Shown in pieces: positions 52,406 through 61,319 of a DNA stretch of 61,800 nt. This DNA comes from Eubacteriales bacterium. Lineage in GTDB: Bacteria; Bacillota; Clostridia; Oscillospirales; Butyricicoccaceae. The stretch spans positions 1-61,800 of the forward strand of contig JAUNIY010000003.1 of assembly GCA_030523305.1 (NCBI GenBank). The letters are read 5' to 3'. How positions within the stretch are numbered: the first letter of the stretch is position 1; every line of letters starts with the position of its first letter. The position numbers and the translations under genes are program-made. Under the pieces are notes generated by a model. That model ran no database searches and was not told where the DNA came from. It saw only the letters and a program-made list of their open reading frames with translations.

Positions 52406-52434
52406 TTGACAAATGCAGCAAAACGAAGTATACT
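52406..52434 (+). promoter_or_regulatory. promoter of the sRNA at 52441
   Basis: TTGACA (52406-52411), 17 bp, TATACT (52429-52434), starting 6 bp after the topoisomerase A stop codon. Confidence 0.85.
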
Positions 52435-52440
52435 AATGCT

Positions 52441-52520
52441 GTAACAGAAATCGGAACGATAATTTCTGGCTGGTTCCACAGCGAAGCCCCCAAGAGTGGC
52501 TAGACTCAAGGGGGCTTTTT
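52441..52520 (+). ncRNA. small RNA of about 80 nt, copy 2 of a pair
   Basis: Own promoter (52406-52434) and terminator. Hairpin 1 CAGAAAT/ATTTCTG (52445-52451, 52462-52468); short stem GCTG/CAGC; terminator AAGCCCCC (52484-52491) with GGGGGCTT (52510-52517) and T5. No ORF with a ribosome binding site inside. It shares its 3' half with the reverse-strand element at 47825-47897. Confidence 0.65.
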
Positions 52521-52621
52521 CCTATGTCATAACGGATCGGCCTGTCACAAGCGGACAGGCTGTTTTGTTGTGTCAAATTCCTTCCGCCTGCATAGAATGG
52601 TGCAGTGAAGGGGGAAGGGCG

Positions 52622-53488
52622 ATGAAACACACGTTGACCTTTGCGCTGGCAGGCGGCGATGTGCGGCAGGTCTGCTTGGGCGAGATGCTTGCGGCAGATG
52701 GTGCAAAGGTACAGACAGTTGGATTGGAACGACACATGTCAACGCTTCCCGCGTGCAGCGATTATCGGAAGCTGTTTGAAGAGGCGGATGTGGTTCTGTT
52801 CCCCATGCCGGTTATGGGAAATTGCGGCAGGCTCAATGCGCCGCTTGCCAATGCGCCATATAAGCTCACAGACCTGTTGGATGCCATTCCTGCGCAGAAG
52901 ACGATTTATGGCGGCGCTGTGCCTAAGATGGTGCATGAAATGGCAGCGCGCCGGGGAATCCGCGTATCCGATTATTTGCAGCGGGAAGAGCTTGCGCTGC
53001 TCAATGCGATCCCGACGGCAGAGGGCGCGATACAGATCGCCATGGAGGAGCTGCCGGTTACGATCCACGATCTGCCGGTGCTGATCCTCGGCGCGGGGCG
53101 GATCGGCACGGCGTTGGCGCCACGGCTGCGCGGATTAGGGGCAAAGGTGACAATTTCCGCACGGAAATACGAGGATTTTGCCCGTATTCAAAGCGCAGGA
53201 TATCCATGGCTGGATACGCGCAAACTGCTGGGAGAGCTGCACCGGTTTCCGTTGATTGTCAATACCATACCGTTTGCTGTGCTGACGCGCAGCGTCCTTG
53301 CCGACTGCGCAGAAGATACGCTGGTGATTGACCTTGCGTCGGGAAAAGGCGGCGTAGCGGAGGATGCCGGCGATCTTTGCCGGGTGATCCATGCGCTGAG
53401 CTTACCGGGAAAAACGGCGCCCCGCAGCGCGGCAAAAGCGATTTATCAAACCGTTTGTCATATGCTGGAAGAGGAGGGTATGCTATGA
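52622..53488 (+). CDS. dpaA: dipicolinate synthase subunit A
   Basis: 288 residues. With DpaB it converts dihydrodipicolinate to dipicolinic acid in the mother cell, loaded into spores with calcium. N-terminal domain, then a Rossmann fold VLILGAGRIGTALAPRL near 157. The ATG at 52622 follows GGGGGAAGGG. Overlaps dpaB by four bases. Implies the organism makes endospores; a sigma-K promoter is expected but was not identified. Confidence 0.94.
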   Translation: MKHTLTFALAGGDVRQVCLGEMLAADGAKVQTVGLERHMSTLPACSDYRKLFEEADVVLFPMPVMGNCGRLNAPLANAPYKLTDLLDAIPAQKTIYGGAVPKMVHEMAARRGIRVSDYLQREELALLNAIPTAEGAIQIAMEELPVTIHDLPVLILGAGRIGTALAPRLRGLGAKVTISARKYEDFARIQSAGYPWLDTRKLLGELHRFPLIVNTIPFAVLTRSVLADCAEDTLVIDLASGKGGVAEDAGDLCRVIHALSLPGKTAPRSAAKAIYQTVCHMLEEEGML

Positions 53489-54054
53489 AATTGACGGCAG
53501 GATTCGCCGTGTGTGGGTCCTTTTGCACGATAGAGCGTGTGCTGACGGTCATGGAACGCATGGCGCGCGATGGATGGAAGCTGATACCGATCGTATCCGA
53601 GTCGATTTTCACGCAGGATACGCGATTCGGTACGGCAAAAGATACGTTGGATCATATCGAACATATCTGCGGCCGGAAACCGCTGCATACCTTGCAGGAG
53701 GTAGAACCGATTGGTCCGCAGAAAATGATGGACGTCTTGATTGTTGCGCCGTGCACAGGGAGTACGCTGGCGCGGCTGGCACATGGGCTGAGCGATAACC
53801 CGGTTTCGCTCGCGGTAAAATCACAGCTGCGTGTCGAGCGTCCGGTGGTACTGGCGGTTTCCAGCAACGACGCGCTGGCAGGCTCTGCGCCGAACATTGC
53901 CGCACTGCTCAATCGCAAGCATTATTATTTTGTTTCCATGCGGCAGGATGCCCCGCATACCAAACCGCGTTCGCTGGTGGCCGTTATGGAGAACATACCG
54001 GAGACAGCCGAGGCGGCAGTACAAGGCAAACAGCGTCAACCTATTTTTTTATAA
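53485..54054 (+). CDS. dpaB: dipicolinate synthase subunit B (flavoprotein)
   Basis: 189 residues, flavoprotein-like fold: GFAVCGSFCTIERVL near 6, APCTGSTLARLAHGLSDNPVSLAVKSQ near 89, VVLAVSSNDALAGSAPNI near 121, and YFVSMRQDAPHTKPRSLVA. Complete and coupled to dpaA. Confidence 0.95.
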   Translation: MKLTAGFAVCGSFCTIERVLTVMERMARDGWKLIPIVSESIFTQDTRFGTAKDTLDHIEHICGRKPLHTLQEVEPIGPQKMMDVLIVAPCTGSTLARLAHGLSDNPVSLAVKSQLRVERPVVLAVSSNDALAGSAPNIAALLNRKHYYFVSMRQDAPHTKPRSLVAVMENIPETAEAAVQGKQRQPIFL

Positions 54055-54059
54055 CGATC

Positions 54060-54089
54060 AAAAACGCTCTGCACAAACAGAGCGTTTTT
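54060..54089 (+). terminator. dpaAB terminator
   Basis: AAAAACGCTCTG (54060-54071) and CAGAGCGTTTTT (54078-54089), loop CACAAA. Confidence 0.92.
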
Positions 54090-54112
54090 ATTAGCAAAAG
54101 GGGAACTTTTTT

Positions 54113-54167
54113 CCAGGCTTCCCCTGTGGGGCGCGTGCTGCTGCATGCAGCCACGGCCTAACACAGG
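54113..54167. repeat. dispersed repeat, copy 2, with inverted arms
   Basis: CAGGCTTCCCCTGTGGGG (from 54114) and the following GTGCTGCTGCATGCA match 25811-25850. Here the copy forms a long inverted repeat: CCCTGTG (54122-54128) with CACAGGG (54161-54167), enclosing the palindrome CTGCATGCAG. Confidence 0.4.
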
Positions 54168-54168
54168 G

Positions 54169-55653
54169 TTACTGCTTATTTTTGGAAAGCTTACGCATTC
54201 TGCGACAGTAAGTTACAACATCCCTCCAGATCGTTGGGTGCAGCAAAATGAGCAGCGGGAACAGCTCCAACCGACCGGCAAGCATATCAAACATCAGGAT
54301 ATATTTGGAAAACGGATTGAAGAAATTGAAATTCATCACGGGACCGACCTTGGCAAGGCCAGGACCGATGTTGTTGATTGTTGCTGCAACCGCAGTGAAA
54401 TTGGTAATCAAGTCATGCCCTTCCAGGGAAACGGCGAATACCGAAGCGGAAAACAACAGCAGGAACGTAACGAAATATACGTTGGTTGCGCGGATGACAT
54501 CCTGTTCGACCGGCTTGTCCTCCATCTTGATCGAGCTGATGACCTTGGGGTGAATATAGGAGCGCAGCTCTGCAATCACGGTGCGGATCGAAATGATAAA
54601 CCGAGAAACCTTGATGCCGCCGCCGGTGCTTCCGGCACATGCGCCGATAAACATCAGCATGACTAGGATGGTTTTGCTTGCCTGTGGCCATTGGTCAAAA
54701 TCTGTAGTGGCATAACCAGTCGTCGTAATAATAGAAGCAACTTGGAAAGCGGACTGTGTGAGCGCATCCCAAATCCCTTTGGTCATGCCACGGATGTTGA
54801 TGGCAATCATGATGACCGACGCAAGGATAATGAGGAAATAGCCGCGGACTTCCTCCATACTGAACGCCTTACGGAATTGTCGAAACAGCAGGAAATAATA
54901 CGCGTTGAAGTTGACGCCGAATAGGATCATGAAAATCGTGACGATCCATTGCAGCGTAACGGAATAGCTGGCCATGCTGTCCGCCTTGATACCAAAGCCG
55001 CCGGTGCCAGCAGTACCCATACTGGTGGTAACTGCGTCAAACAGTGGCATATGATTGAGATACAGCAGGATGATTTCTATCAGCGTCAGGCCGATGTAAA
55101 TACCATATAAGATTTGGGCGGTGGATCGCATTTTGGGAACCAGCTTGCCGACCGACGGGCCTGGGCTTTCTGCGCGCATCAGGTTGATGTTGGAACCGCC
55201 GCTCAGCGGGATAATCGCAAGCAGAAAAACCAAAACGCCCATGCCGCCGATCCAGTGGGTAAAGCTGCGCCAGAACAGCGCGCTGCGGGACAATGCTTCT
55301 ACGTTCTCTAAAATGCTCGCGCCCGTTGTGGTGAAGCCGGAAATTGTCTCAAATAGGGCGTTGGTAAACGAAGGGATTTCTCCGCTGAACCAAAACGGCA
55401 GACAGCCGAACACACTGAGGAAAATCCAGCTAAGCGAGGTTGCGATGCAGCCTTCTTTCAAATAAAAAATGGTGCTCTTGGGCTTTCTCCAGGCGATGCA
55501 AGTGCCGAGGCTGATGCAAATAGCGGCAGTCAGCAAAAAATACCAGCCGACACTTTCCTGATAATAAACAGCTACCAGACAGGGGAGCAGCAAGAGTAGG
55601 CCCTCTGTTCGAAGGACCTGACCCAAAATATAACGGATAATCGAATAGTTCAT
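54169..55653 (-). CDS. trkH: TrkH/KtrB-family potassium uptake channel subunit
   Basis: 494 residues with four M1-P-M2 repeats. The four filter regions are visible: GFTTTGASI near 107, GTAGTGGFGI near 219, TTTGYATTD near 316, NNIGPGL near 427. Forms the membrane pore gated by the TrkA protein encoded directly upstream, six bases away. Confidence 0.93.
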   Translation of the reverse strand: MNYSIIRYILGQVLRTEGLLLLLPCLVAVYYQESVGWYFLLTAAICISLGTCIAWRKPKSTIFYLKEGCIATSLSWIFLSVFGCLPFWFSGEIPSFTNALFETISGFTTTGASILENVEALSRSALFWRSFTHWIGGMGVLVFLLAIIPLSGGSNINLMRAESPGPSVGKLVPKMRSTAQILYGIYIGLTLIEIILLYLNHMPLFDAVTTSMGTAGTGGFGIKADSMASYSVTLQWIVTIFMILFGVNFNAYYFLLFRQFRKAFSMEEVRGYFLIILASVIMIAINIRGMTKGIWDALTQSAFQVASIITTTGYATTDFDQWPQASKTILVMLMFIGACAGSTGGGIKVSRFIISIRTVIAELRSYIHPKVISSIKMEDKPVEQDVIRATNVYFVTFLLLFSASVFAVSLEGHDLITNFTAVAATINNIGPGLAKVGPVMNFNFFNPFSKYILMFDMLAGRLELFPLLILLHPTIWRDVVTYCRRMRKLSKNKQ

Positions 55654-55659
55654 GGTTTG

Positions 55660-57048
55660 TTACCTTAAAATGTCACGGATATCCATAAGACCCTCGTGGG
55701 TTGTGACAATCATGACCGTGTCACCCACTTTGATACAGTCATCGCCGCGGGGAATAATGATTTTGCCGTTCCGATTGATAAAAGAGACCAGCAAACTTTT
55801 TCGCAGAGGAAGATTTTTCAATGGAACGTCTGTGACCGCGCTCTTTTGCCCGATGCGAAATTCAATGGCTTCCGCACGCGAATCAAACATATGGTATAGT
55901 GTTTCGATGTTGCTGCTGGTGGAGTTGGTCTTCGCACGGACATAAGCGATGATTGCCTCGGAGGTAATAAAGCGTGGATAGATGACGCTGCCTAGGTCGA
56001 GCTGGCTGATGACGCTCTTAAAGGTAATCCGGTTGATCTTGGTGATTACCTTTGCCTTGGACACATGGCGTGCATGCAGCGTCAAGACAATGTTTTCCTC
56101 ATCGATCCCTGTCAAGGCAACAACAGATTCGGCATAGGCAATGCCTTCTTCTTTTAGCAATTCTTCATCCGTGCCATCCCCATTGATGATGATTGCCTTT
56201 GGTAGAAGCGTGCTCAGCTCCTTGCAGCGTGCGCGATTGATTTCAATGATTTTGACCGAAATGCCCATGTGCAGCAACTGCCTGGCGAGGTAAAACGCAC
56301 TTTTGCCGCCGCCGATAATCATGGTGTTGTTTACACGGTTGGCCTGGATGCGGATGGCTTCCAAAAATGCACGGCTCATCCGGCGTGGGCAGACAAAGGA
56401 GATCACATCGTCCTTGGCCAGCTGGAAGGAACCCGAGGGGATATGCACCTCGCCGCCACGTTCTACCGCACAGATTAGGACGGCATTGGTAACATGCTGC
56501 CCCAGGTGGGAAATGGTCATGCCTTCTAAGATATTGCCCTCTGGAATTTTAAATTTGATCATCTCAGCTTGCCCGTGGGCAAAGGAATTGACCTCCAGGG
56601 CGCTGGGAAGGCACAGGATGCGCGCAGCCTCGCGTGCGGCTTCCAATTCCGGGTTGATAATCATCGCAAGCCCAAGCCGGTCACGCAGATAACTGATTTC
56701 CTGGCTGTAATCTGGATTGCGGACGCGAGCGATGGCGGCACAATTGCCGACGCGTTTTGCAATCGTACAGCATAATAGGTTCAGTTCATCTGATGCTGTC
56801 ACGGCGATGAGCAAATCGGCATCCTGGATGCCGGCTTCCATCTGGACGCTGTAACTTGCCCCGTTGCCCACAATACCCATCAGGTCGTATAGGTTTGTCA
56901 ACTCGGCAATGCTGGAAGCATCTTTATCAATGATGGTAATGGTATGCCCTTCTTTTATCAGCTGCTGGACGATGGTAGTGCCAACTTTGCCGCAACCGAC
57001 GATAATCACGTTTAACCCCCTGGGGGCAGGGCCTTTCTTTTTGAACAT
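55660..57048 (-). CDS. trkA: TrkA-type potassium transport regulator (two RCK domains)
   Basis: 462 residues: RCK1 begins VIIVGCGKVGTTIVQQL (15-31), TrkA_C domain follows near 145-230; a second Rossmann NTMIIGGGKSAFYLARQL near 235 and a second TrkA_C at the end. Binds NAD(H)/nucleotides at the cytoplasmic face and gates TrkH. GAGGAG lies 8 bases before the ATG. First gene of a two-gene operon. Confidence 0.95.
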   Translation of the reverse strand: MFKKKGPAPRGLNVIIVGCGKVGTTIVQQLIKEGHTITIIDKDASSIAELTNLYDLMGIVGNGASYSVQMEAGIQDADLLIAVTASDELNLLCCTIAKRVGNCAAIARVRNPDYSQEISYLRDRLGLAMIINPELEAAREAARILCLPSALEVNSFAHGQAEMIKFKIPEGNILEGMTISHLGQHVTNAVLICAVERGGEVHIPSGSFQLAKDDVISFVCPRRMSRAFLEAIRIQANRVNNTMIIGGGKSAFYLARQLLHMGISVKIIEINRARCKELSTLLPKAIIINGDGTDEELLKEEGIAYAESVVALTGIDEENIVLTLHARHVSKAKVITKINRITFKSVISQLDLGSVIYPRFITSEAIIAYVRAKTNSTSSNIETLYHMFDSRAEAIEFRIGQKSAVTDVPLKNLPLRKSLLVSFINRNGKIIIPRGDDCIKVGDTVMIVTTHEGLMDIRDILR

Positions 57049-57399
57049 GGGTTATACTCCTCTTTGGATCAAGATAAAACCACCTATACTATAGCATGGG
57101 GCAATAAAAATATCATTGGGAAATAAGACAAAGAATATGTGTTTCGTTTGGAAATTCTGTACAAAATGAAGAAAAATATTGTAAAAAGAAACGAAAAAGA
57201 GGCGTTATTTTCATAGTAAATATACAAAAGGAAAGCGGAAAGACGGGCAGTCTCAGTGGGATAGGAAACCGTATGCGCACAGCGGGTATCTATCTGTTTG
57301 ACAGGCTGTTTCCCGTTGCGATGCTTCGGGGGGATGCATGCTACTGTGTGCAGAACAGCTGTTAAAATAGGAAAAATCTTGGAGAATGTCCGCATGATA
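57049..57399. other. divergent intergenic region between trkA and the flavodiiron gene
   Basis: A reverse-strand promoter for trkA is likely: TATAGT (-10, forward 57088-57093), 17 bp, ATGATA (-35, forward 57111-57116). The middle (57190-57390) has short inverted stretches but no recognised riboswitch or gene. Confidence 0.45.
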
Positions 57400-57428
57400 T
57401 TGACAAGAAGCTGGAATCGCAATAAAAT
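57400..57428 (+). promoter_or_regulatory. flavodiiron gene promoter
   Basis: TTGACA (57400-57405), 17 bp, TAAAAT (57423-57428), 31 bp before the ATG. Confidence 0.82.
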
Positions 57429-57458
57429 AATAAAAAATAAGTTAGGAGGAAGCAACGG

Positions 57459-58613
57459 ATGGATGTTACAAAGGATATTCAATATATCGGCGTAAATGAT
57501 CACAAGGTGGATCTTTTTGAGGGGCAATATACGGTGCCAAACGGCATGTCTTATAATTCTTATGTCATTATGGATGAGAAAATCGCCGTTATGGATACAG
57601 TCGATATTCATTTTACGGAAGAATGGCTGGCCAATTTGGCTGGGGCTTTGGGGGATAGGAAACCGGATTATCTGATTATCCAGCACATGGAGCCGGATCA
57701 TTCTGCAAATATCAAAAACTTTTTGGAAATTTACCCGGAGACGACAGTCGTAGGCAATGCGAAAACGTTTACCATGATGGAGCAATTCTTCCAGCTGGAT
57801 GCATCGGTGAAGCGTCTTGTTGTTACCGATAAGGGTACGCTGGAGCTTGGCAAGCATGTGCTGACATTTGTTTTCGCGCCGATGGTCCATTGGCCGGAGG
57901 TTATGGTCACATATGATAGCACAGATAAGGTGCTGTTTTCTGCGGATGGTTTTGGCAAGTTCGGTGCGCTGGACGTGGAAGAGGATTGGGACGATGAAGC
58001 GCGCCGTTATTTTATCGGTATCGTGGGCAAGTATGGCATGCAGGTACAGAAGCTGCTGAAGACTGTGGCAACGCTGGATGTCCAGATCATTTGCCCGCTG
58101 CATGGCCCGGTGCTGAAGGACAATTTGGCGCACTATCTCGGCAAGTACGATACCTGGTCTTCCTATCGCCCAGAGAGCGAGGGAATTGTGGTTGCATATG
58201 CTTCGATATACGGCAATACAAAGCAGGCGGCGGAGCTTCTGGCGTCAAAGCTGGAAGAAAAGGGTAAGACCGTTGTGCTGGAAGATCTGGCACGCACAGA
58301 CATGGCACAGTGTGTTGCGGATGCATTCCGCTATGACACGCTGGTGCTCGCGTCCGTTACATACAATGGAGATATTTTCCCGGCAATGAAGGCCTTCCTT
58401 CATGCGCTGACCGAACGCGGTTATCAGAACCGCACCGTTGCCTTTATTGAAAATGGTACATGGGCGCCAACGGCAAAGAAGACGATGGAAGGCCTGCTCG
58501 CCAAGAGCAAAAACATCACGTTTGCCGAGCAGGTGGTGACCATCCGCTCTGCGGTCAATGCAGGCGTTGTAACAGCTGTGGAACAGCTGGCAGAGGAGCT
58601 TTGTGCAAAATAA
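57459..58613 (+). CDS. fprA: flavodiiron protein (FprA-type)
   Basis: 384 residues, with TTAGGAGG before the ATG. Reduces O2 to water or NO to N2O. The beta-lactamase-like diiron domain shows HMEPDH near 79 (His-x-Glu-x-Asp-His), MVHWPEV near 146, FSADGFGKFG near 163 and CPLHGPV near 222; the flavodoxin domain starts IVVAYASIYGNTKQAA near 245. No rubredoxin domain is fused. Paired with desulfoferrodoxin downstream. Confidence 0.95.
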   Translation: MDVTKDIQYIGVNDHKVDLFEGQYTVPNGMSYNSYVIMDEKIAVMDTVDIHFTEEWLANLAGALGDRKPDYLIIQHMEPDHSANIKNFLEIYPETTVVGNAKTFTMMEQFFQLDASVKRLVVTDKGTLELGKHVLTFVFAPMVHWPEVMVTYDSTDKVLFSADGFGKFGALDVEEDWDDEARRYFIGIVGKYGMQVQKLLKTVATLDVQIICPLHGPVLKDNLAHYLGKYDTWSSYRPESEGIVVAYASIYGNTKQAAELLASKLEEKGKTVVLEDLARTDMAQCVADAFRYDTLVLASVTYNGDIFPAMKAFLHALTERGYQNRTVAFIENGTWAPTAKKTMEGLLAKSKNITFAEQVVTIRSAVNAGVVTAVEQLAEELCAK

Positions 58614-58648
58614 TCCCATTTGACGCAAAAGGGCTTTTTGGCCCCATG

Positions 58649-58657
58649 TGTTATAAT
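58649..58657 (+). promoter_or_regulatory. extended -10 promoter of desulfoferrodoxin
   Basis: TG-T-TATAAT (58649-58657): perfect -10 with a TG extension; no good -35 at 17 bp. Confidence 0.6.
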
Positions 58658-58701
58658 TATAGTGTGCAGAAGGCATACTGATGGTATCAGGAGGGATTTT
58701 T

Positions 58702-59076
58702 ATGGAACCGAAATTTTATTATTGCGAACATTGTGGCAATGTTATTTCCATGATAAAGGACGCCGGCGTACCCATTATGTGCTGCGGCCAGAAGATGACA
58801 CAGCTGGTAGCGGGAACCACAGATGCCGCGCAGGAAAAGCATGTGCCTGTGTACCATGTGGATGGGAATACGGTACATGTGGCTGTTGGGGAAGTTTTAC
58901 ACCCGATGCTGCCCGAGCATTTTATTGAATGGGTTGTGTTGCAGACCAAACAGGGGACACAATGCAAGCATCTGAAGCCTGGCGATCAGCCAAAGGCATG
59001 CTTTGCGATGTGCGAAGGAGATGTTGTGGAAGCAGTTTACGCATACTGCAATCTCCATTCGCTTTGGAAAGCATAA
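58702..59076 (+). CDS. desulfoferrodoxin (superoxide reductase)
   Basis: 124 residues. N-terminal desulforedoxin iron centre (YYCEHCGN near 6, IMCCGQKM near 28) and the neelaredoxin centre with EKHVPVYHVDG near 47, HPMLPEHFIEWV near 70, and the final CNLHSLWKA. Reduces superoxide to peroxide without making O2, as anaerobes do. AGGAGGG is 8 bases before the ATG. Confidence 0.95.
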   Translation: MEPKFYYCEHCGNVISMIKDAGVPIMCCGQKMTQLVAGTTDAAQEKHVPVYHVDGNTVHVAVGEVLHPMLPEHFIEWVVLQTKQGTQCKHLKPGDQPKACFAMCEGDVVEAVYAYCNLHSLWKA

Positions 59077-59095
59077 ACCGGATATAGTATCAAGA

Positions 59096-59137
59096 GAAGA
59101 GGGCGTATTCCGGAAACGGAATATGGCCTTCTTTTTT
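59096..59137 (+). terminator. desulfoferrodoxin terminator
   Basis: GAAG and ATTCCG (59107-59112) with CGGAAT (59117-59122) and CTTC in a long imperfect stem, loop GAAA, then T6 (59132-59137). Confidence 0.85.
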
Positions 59138-59143
59138 GCCAGC

Positions 59144-59191
59144 AAAAAAAGGCCTGCCGCAGAATCAAACATTCTGTTGGCAGGCCTCTTT
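59144..59191 (-). terminator. reverse-strand terminator of the NagZ-like gene
   Basis: GGCCTGCC (59151-59158) and CAGAAT pair with ATTCTG and GGCAGGCC (59179-59186); read leftward it is followed by T7. Confidence 0.9.
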
Positions 59192-59236
59192 GGATGCTGA
59201 AGAAGGGGATGACAACGCGCCTTCATTGGCTTGGAG

Positions 59237-60421
59237 TCAGGTCATGATCCCATATGCGATTTTTGCAGTGAGGATGCGCTGCACGCTTTCCGTAATCCGG
59301 TCTTCGGTGATCGTACCATCTGCAACGGCGGAGGAGATGGCAAGATAGGCATCCTGTACATTGGATGGACACAGCAGCATGTCCGCGCCAGCCTGGATGG
59401 CTTGCACAACCGATTCGCTGGTGGCATAGCTGCCTGTGATCGCGGCATCGGTCAGCTTTCCAGTTAAAATGATACCGTCATAGCCCAGCTCGTTGCGCAG
59501 CAGCTTGGTCACAACGGCTTCCGAAAGCGAGCACGGAACATCATCGAATGCAGAGGCGGTCATGTTGGATACGACAACAAATGAAACGTCCGCTTCGATA
59601 CCGGCCTGGAAGGACGTGAAATCCGTATCTTCAAACTCCTGTAATGAACGGTCCGTGCTGGCTGCACCTGCTGCCGGATCGGCATCTGCGCTTCCTTCGC
59701 CGGGGAAATGGGAGATTGCAGACAGGACGCTGCCTTGCTGCATTGCGCTGATCGCACTGCGCACAGTTTCCGAAACATCCGCAGGGTCCTCCGTATCTGA
59801 GATATCTGCGGACGGGGCAAATTCTACATTGAAGCCAACGGAGGTAAGCCTGGAAGCGCGCGAATTCCCTACTTCCTTTGCGCGCGATGCCTCGCCGTCA
59901 AACGAAAGGTCGTCCATGCCGAGCAACTGAGAAACCGAGGAATTGCTGTCTTCGATGCCGAGGAACATGGGAATCTTTGCCCCTGATGCTTTGGCATATT
60001 CCTGCGTATTGTTCAGCATCTCGGTTATCTGCTCCTGGGTTTGTACATTCTGGCTGGAATACAGCACGCCGCCGACAGGCGCATGGACAATGGATTGCTT
60101 TGTCGCATCACCTGCGCGCACAACCGTATCGCCTGAATCGGTCAATACCTCTGGCGAAACGAACATGATTTGATAAATTTTTTGTTCCAGCGTCATAGAT
60201 GCAGCAAGCTCGCGGGCGTGCCGCTGCGCCGTATTCAGGCTTTCTTCCTCTTGCGAATCTGCCGCGCTGCCGGGCTCCGCCTGCTTGCTGCCGGACAGCT
60301 GCGTCAGGAAACGAGCGCCATCCGGCGCACGATCAGGGTGCAGCTGGATGTATCCGATGGATGCGGCGCTTATGATGATGCATGCCACAACCGGTATCAG
60401 CAGTAAATACCGTTTTTTCAT
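59237..60421 (-). CDS. membrane-anchored GH3 (NagZ-like) protein lacking catalytic residues
   Basis: 394 residues: signal-anchor helix (7-24), a Ser/Glu-rich linker, then a GH3 N-terminal TIM barrel (about 70-394). The family loop KHFPGHG is SHFPGEG here (237-243), the DSH of the acid/base dyad is DADP, and the nucleophile motif ITDxL is LTGKL (319-323), so Asp, His and Lys of the active site are all replaced. The fold segments around them are intact. Probably a binding or sensing pseudoenzyme facing the wall. AGGAGG precedes the ATG at 60421. Confidence 0.8.
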   Translation of the reverse strand: MKKRYLLLIPVVACIIISAASIGYIQLHPDRAPDGARFLTQLSGSKQAEPGSAADSQEEESLNTAQRHARELAASMTLEQKIYQIMFVSPEVLTDSGDTVVRAGDATKQSIVHAPVGGVLYSSQNVQTQEQITEMLNNTQEYAKASGAKIPMFLGIEDSNSSVSQLLGMDDLSFDGEASRAKEVGNSRASRLTSVGFNVEFAPSADISDTEDPADVSETVRSAISAMQQGSVLSAISHFPGEGSADADPAAGAASTDRSLQEFEDTDFTSFQAGIEADVSFVVVSNMTASAFDDVPCSLSEAVVTKLLRNELGYDGIILTGKLTDAAITGSYATSESVVQAIQAGADMLLCPSNVQDAYLAISSAVADGTITEDRITESVQRILTAKIAYGIMT

Positions 60422-60521
60422 ACTATGCCTCCTAGCTTTTTCATCCATACCAGTATAACGCATGAGACGACAAATTGCTACCGCATCCGGGATAAAATTC
60501 TATTTTTCTTGCAGAAAACGA

Positions 60522-60551
60522 AAATCCCGGCAGGGTATATGCCCCACCGGG
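60522..60551 (-). terminator. terminator of the second cytidylate-kinase-like gene
   Basis: CCCGG and GGG (60526-60535) with CCC and CCGGG (60542-60551); leftward it is followed by ATTTT. Confidence 0.75.
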
Positions 60552-60577
60552 AAACTTGGTTTGGATCGGATTGCGGT

Positions 60578-61219
60578 TTATGCCTGGCTGACACGGCGGC
60601 GTTCCATCAGCTCGCCGAAGGCAAGCACGGTTTCCACAGCGCCGTCGATGCCAGCGGTGCTGGTGGACACGCACAGATCATAGCTGGAAGCGTCGCTCCA
60701 GCGCTTGCCGGTATAATAATTGTAATAGCTTGCACGTTTTTTATCCCGCTTGAGCACGGTGTCTTCGATGCGCCGCTCGGGCATGCCGAGGTCGTGCACC
60801 GCATGGTGCTTGCGAAATTCGATATCGGCAGTGCAGAAAACGCGTACCACATCGTTGCGCTGCCGCAGGACATAGCTGCCGCAGCGGCCAACAATCACGC
60901 AGGGGCCTTGTTCTGCAGCGTCGCGGATAATCTTTGCTTCTTCCATAAACAGTTTGTCGCTCATATTCAAATCGGAAGGCTGTGTCAGCGATCCGGCAGA
61001 CGTATAGCTCCCCATAACGAGCGAGTACAGGAAACTGTTGGTTGGCTTCTCATCAAAGCCTTCAAAAATTTTGCGGCTGACACCGGCGTTTTTGGCCGCC
61101 ATATCTACGATCTGGGAATCGTAAAATGGAATGTCCAGCATCTTTGCCAGACGTTCGCCAACGATATGCCCGCCGGAGCCAAATTCACGTTCAATGGTAT
61201 AGATAGTAGAAGTTGTCAT
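60578..61219 (-). CDS. cytidylate-kinase-like protein (stand-alone)
   Basis: 213 residues from the ATG at 61219. P-loop-like IEREFGSGGHIVGERLAKML (8-27), PFYDSQIVDMAAKNAG, GPCVIVGRCGSYVLR near 107, and VLKRDKKRASYYNYYTGKRW near 150 match Cytidylate_kin2 proteins. It resembles the kinase half of the MATE fusion at 23509. Substrate unproven; nucleoside monophosphate phosphorylation is assumed from family. Confidence 0.85.
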   Translation of the reverse strand: MTTSTIYTIEREFGSGGHIVGERLAKMLDIPFYDSQIVDMAAKNAGVSRKIFEGFDEKPTNSFLYSLVMGSYTSAGSLTQPSDLNMSDKLFMEEAKIIRDAAEQGPCVIVGRCGSYVLRQRNDVVRVFCTADIEFRKHHAVHDLGMPERRIEDTVLKRDKKRASYYNYYTGKRWSDASSYDLCVSTSTAGIDGAVETVLAFGELMERRRVSQA

Positions 61220-61289
61220 GAGAATATCCCACCCTTTCCTGGATGATATTGCTGTCATATGTGCTGGCAGCATAGGTTATTTTTATCAT

Positions 61290-61317
61290 AGTATAGCACA
61301 ATTTTGCAGTTTTGCAA
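61290..61317 (-). promoter_or_regulatory. promoter of the cytidylate-kinase-like gene
   Basis: Reverse TTGCAA (forward 61312-61317), 16 bp, TATACT (forward 61290-61295) with a TG extension. Confidence 0.6.
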
Positions 61318-61319
61318 AG

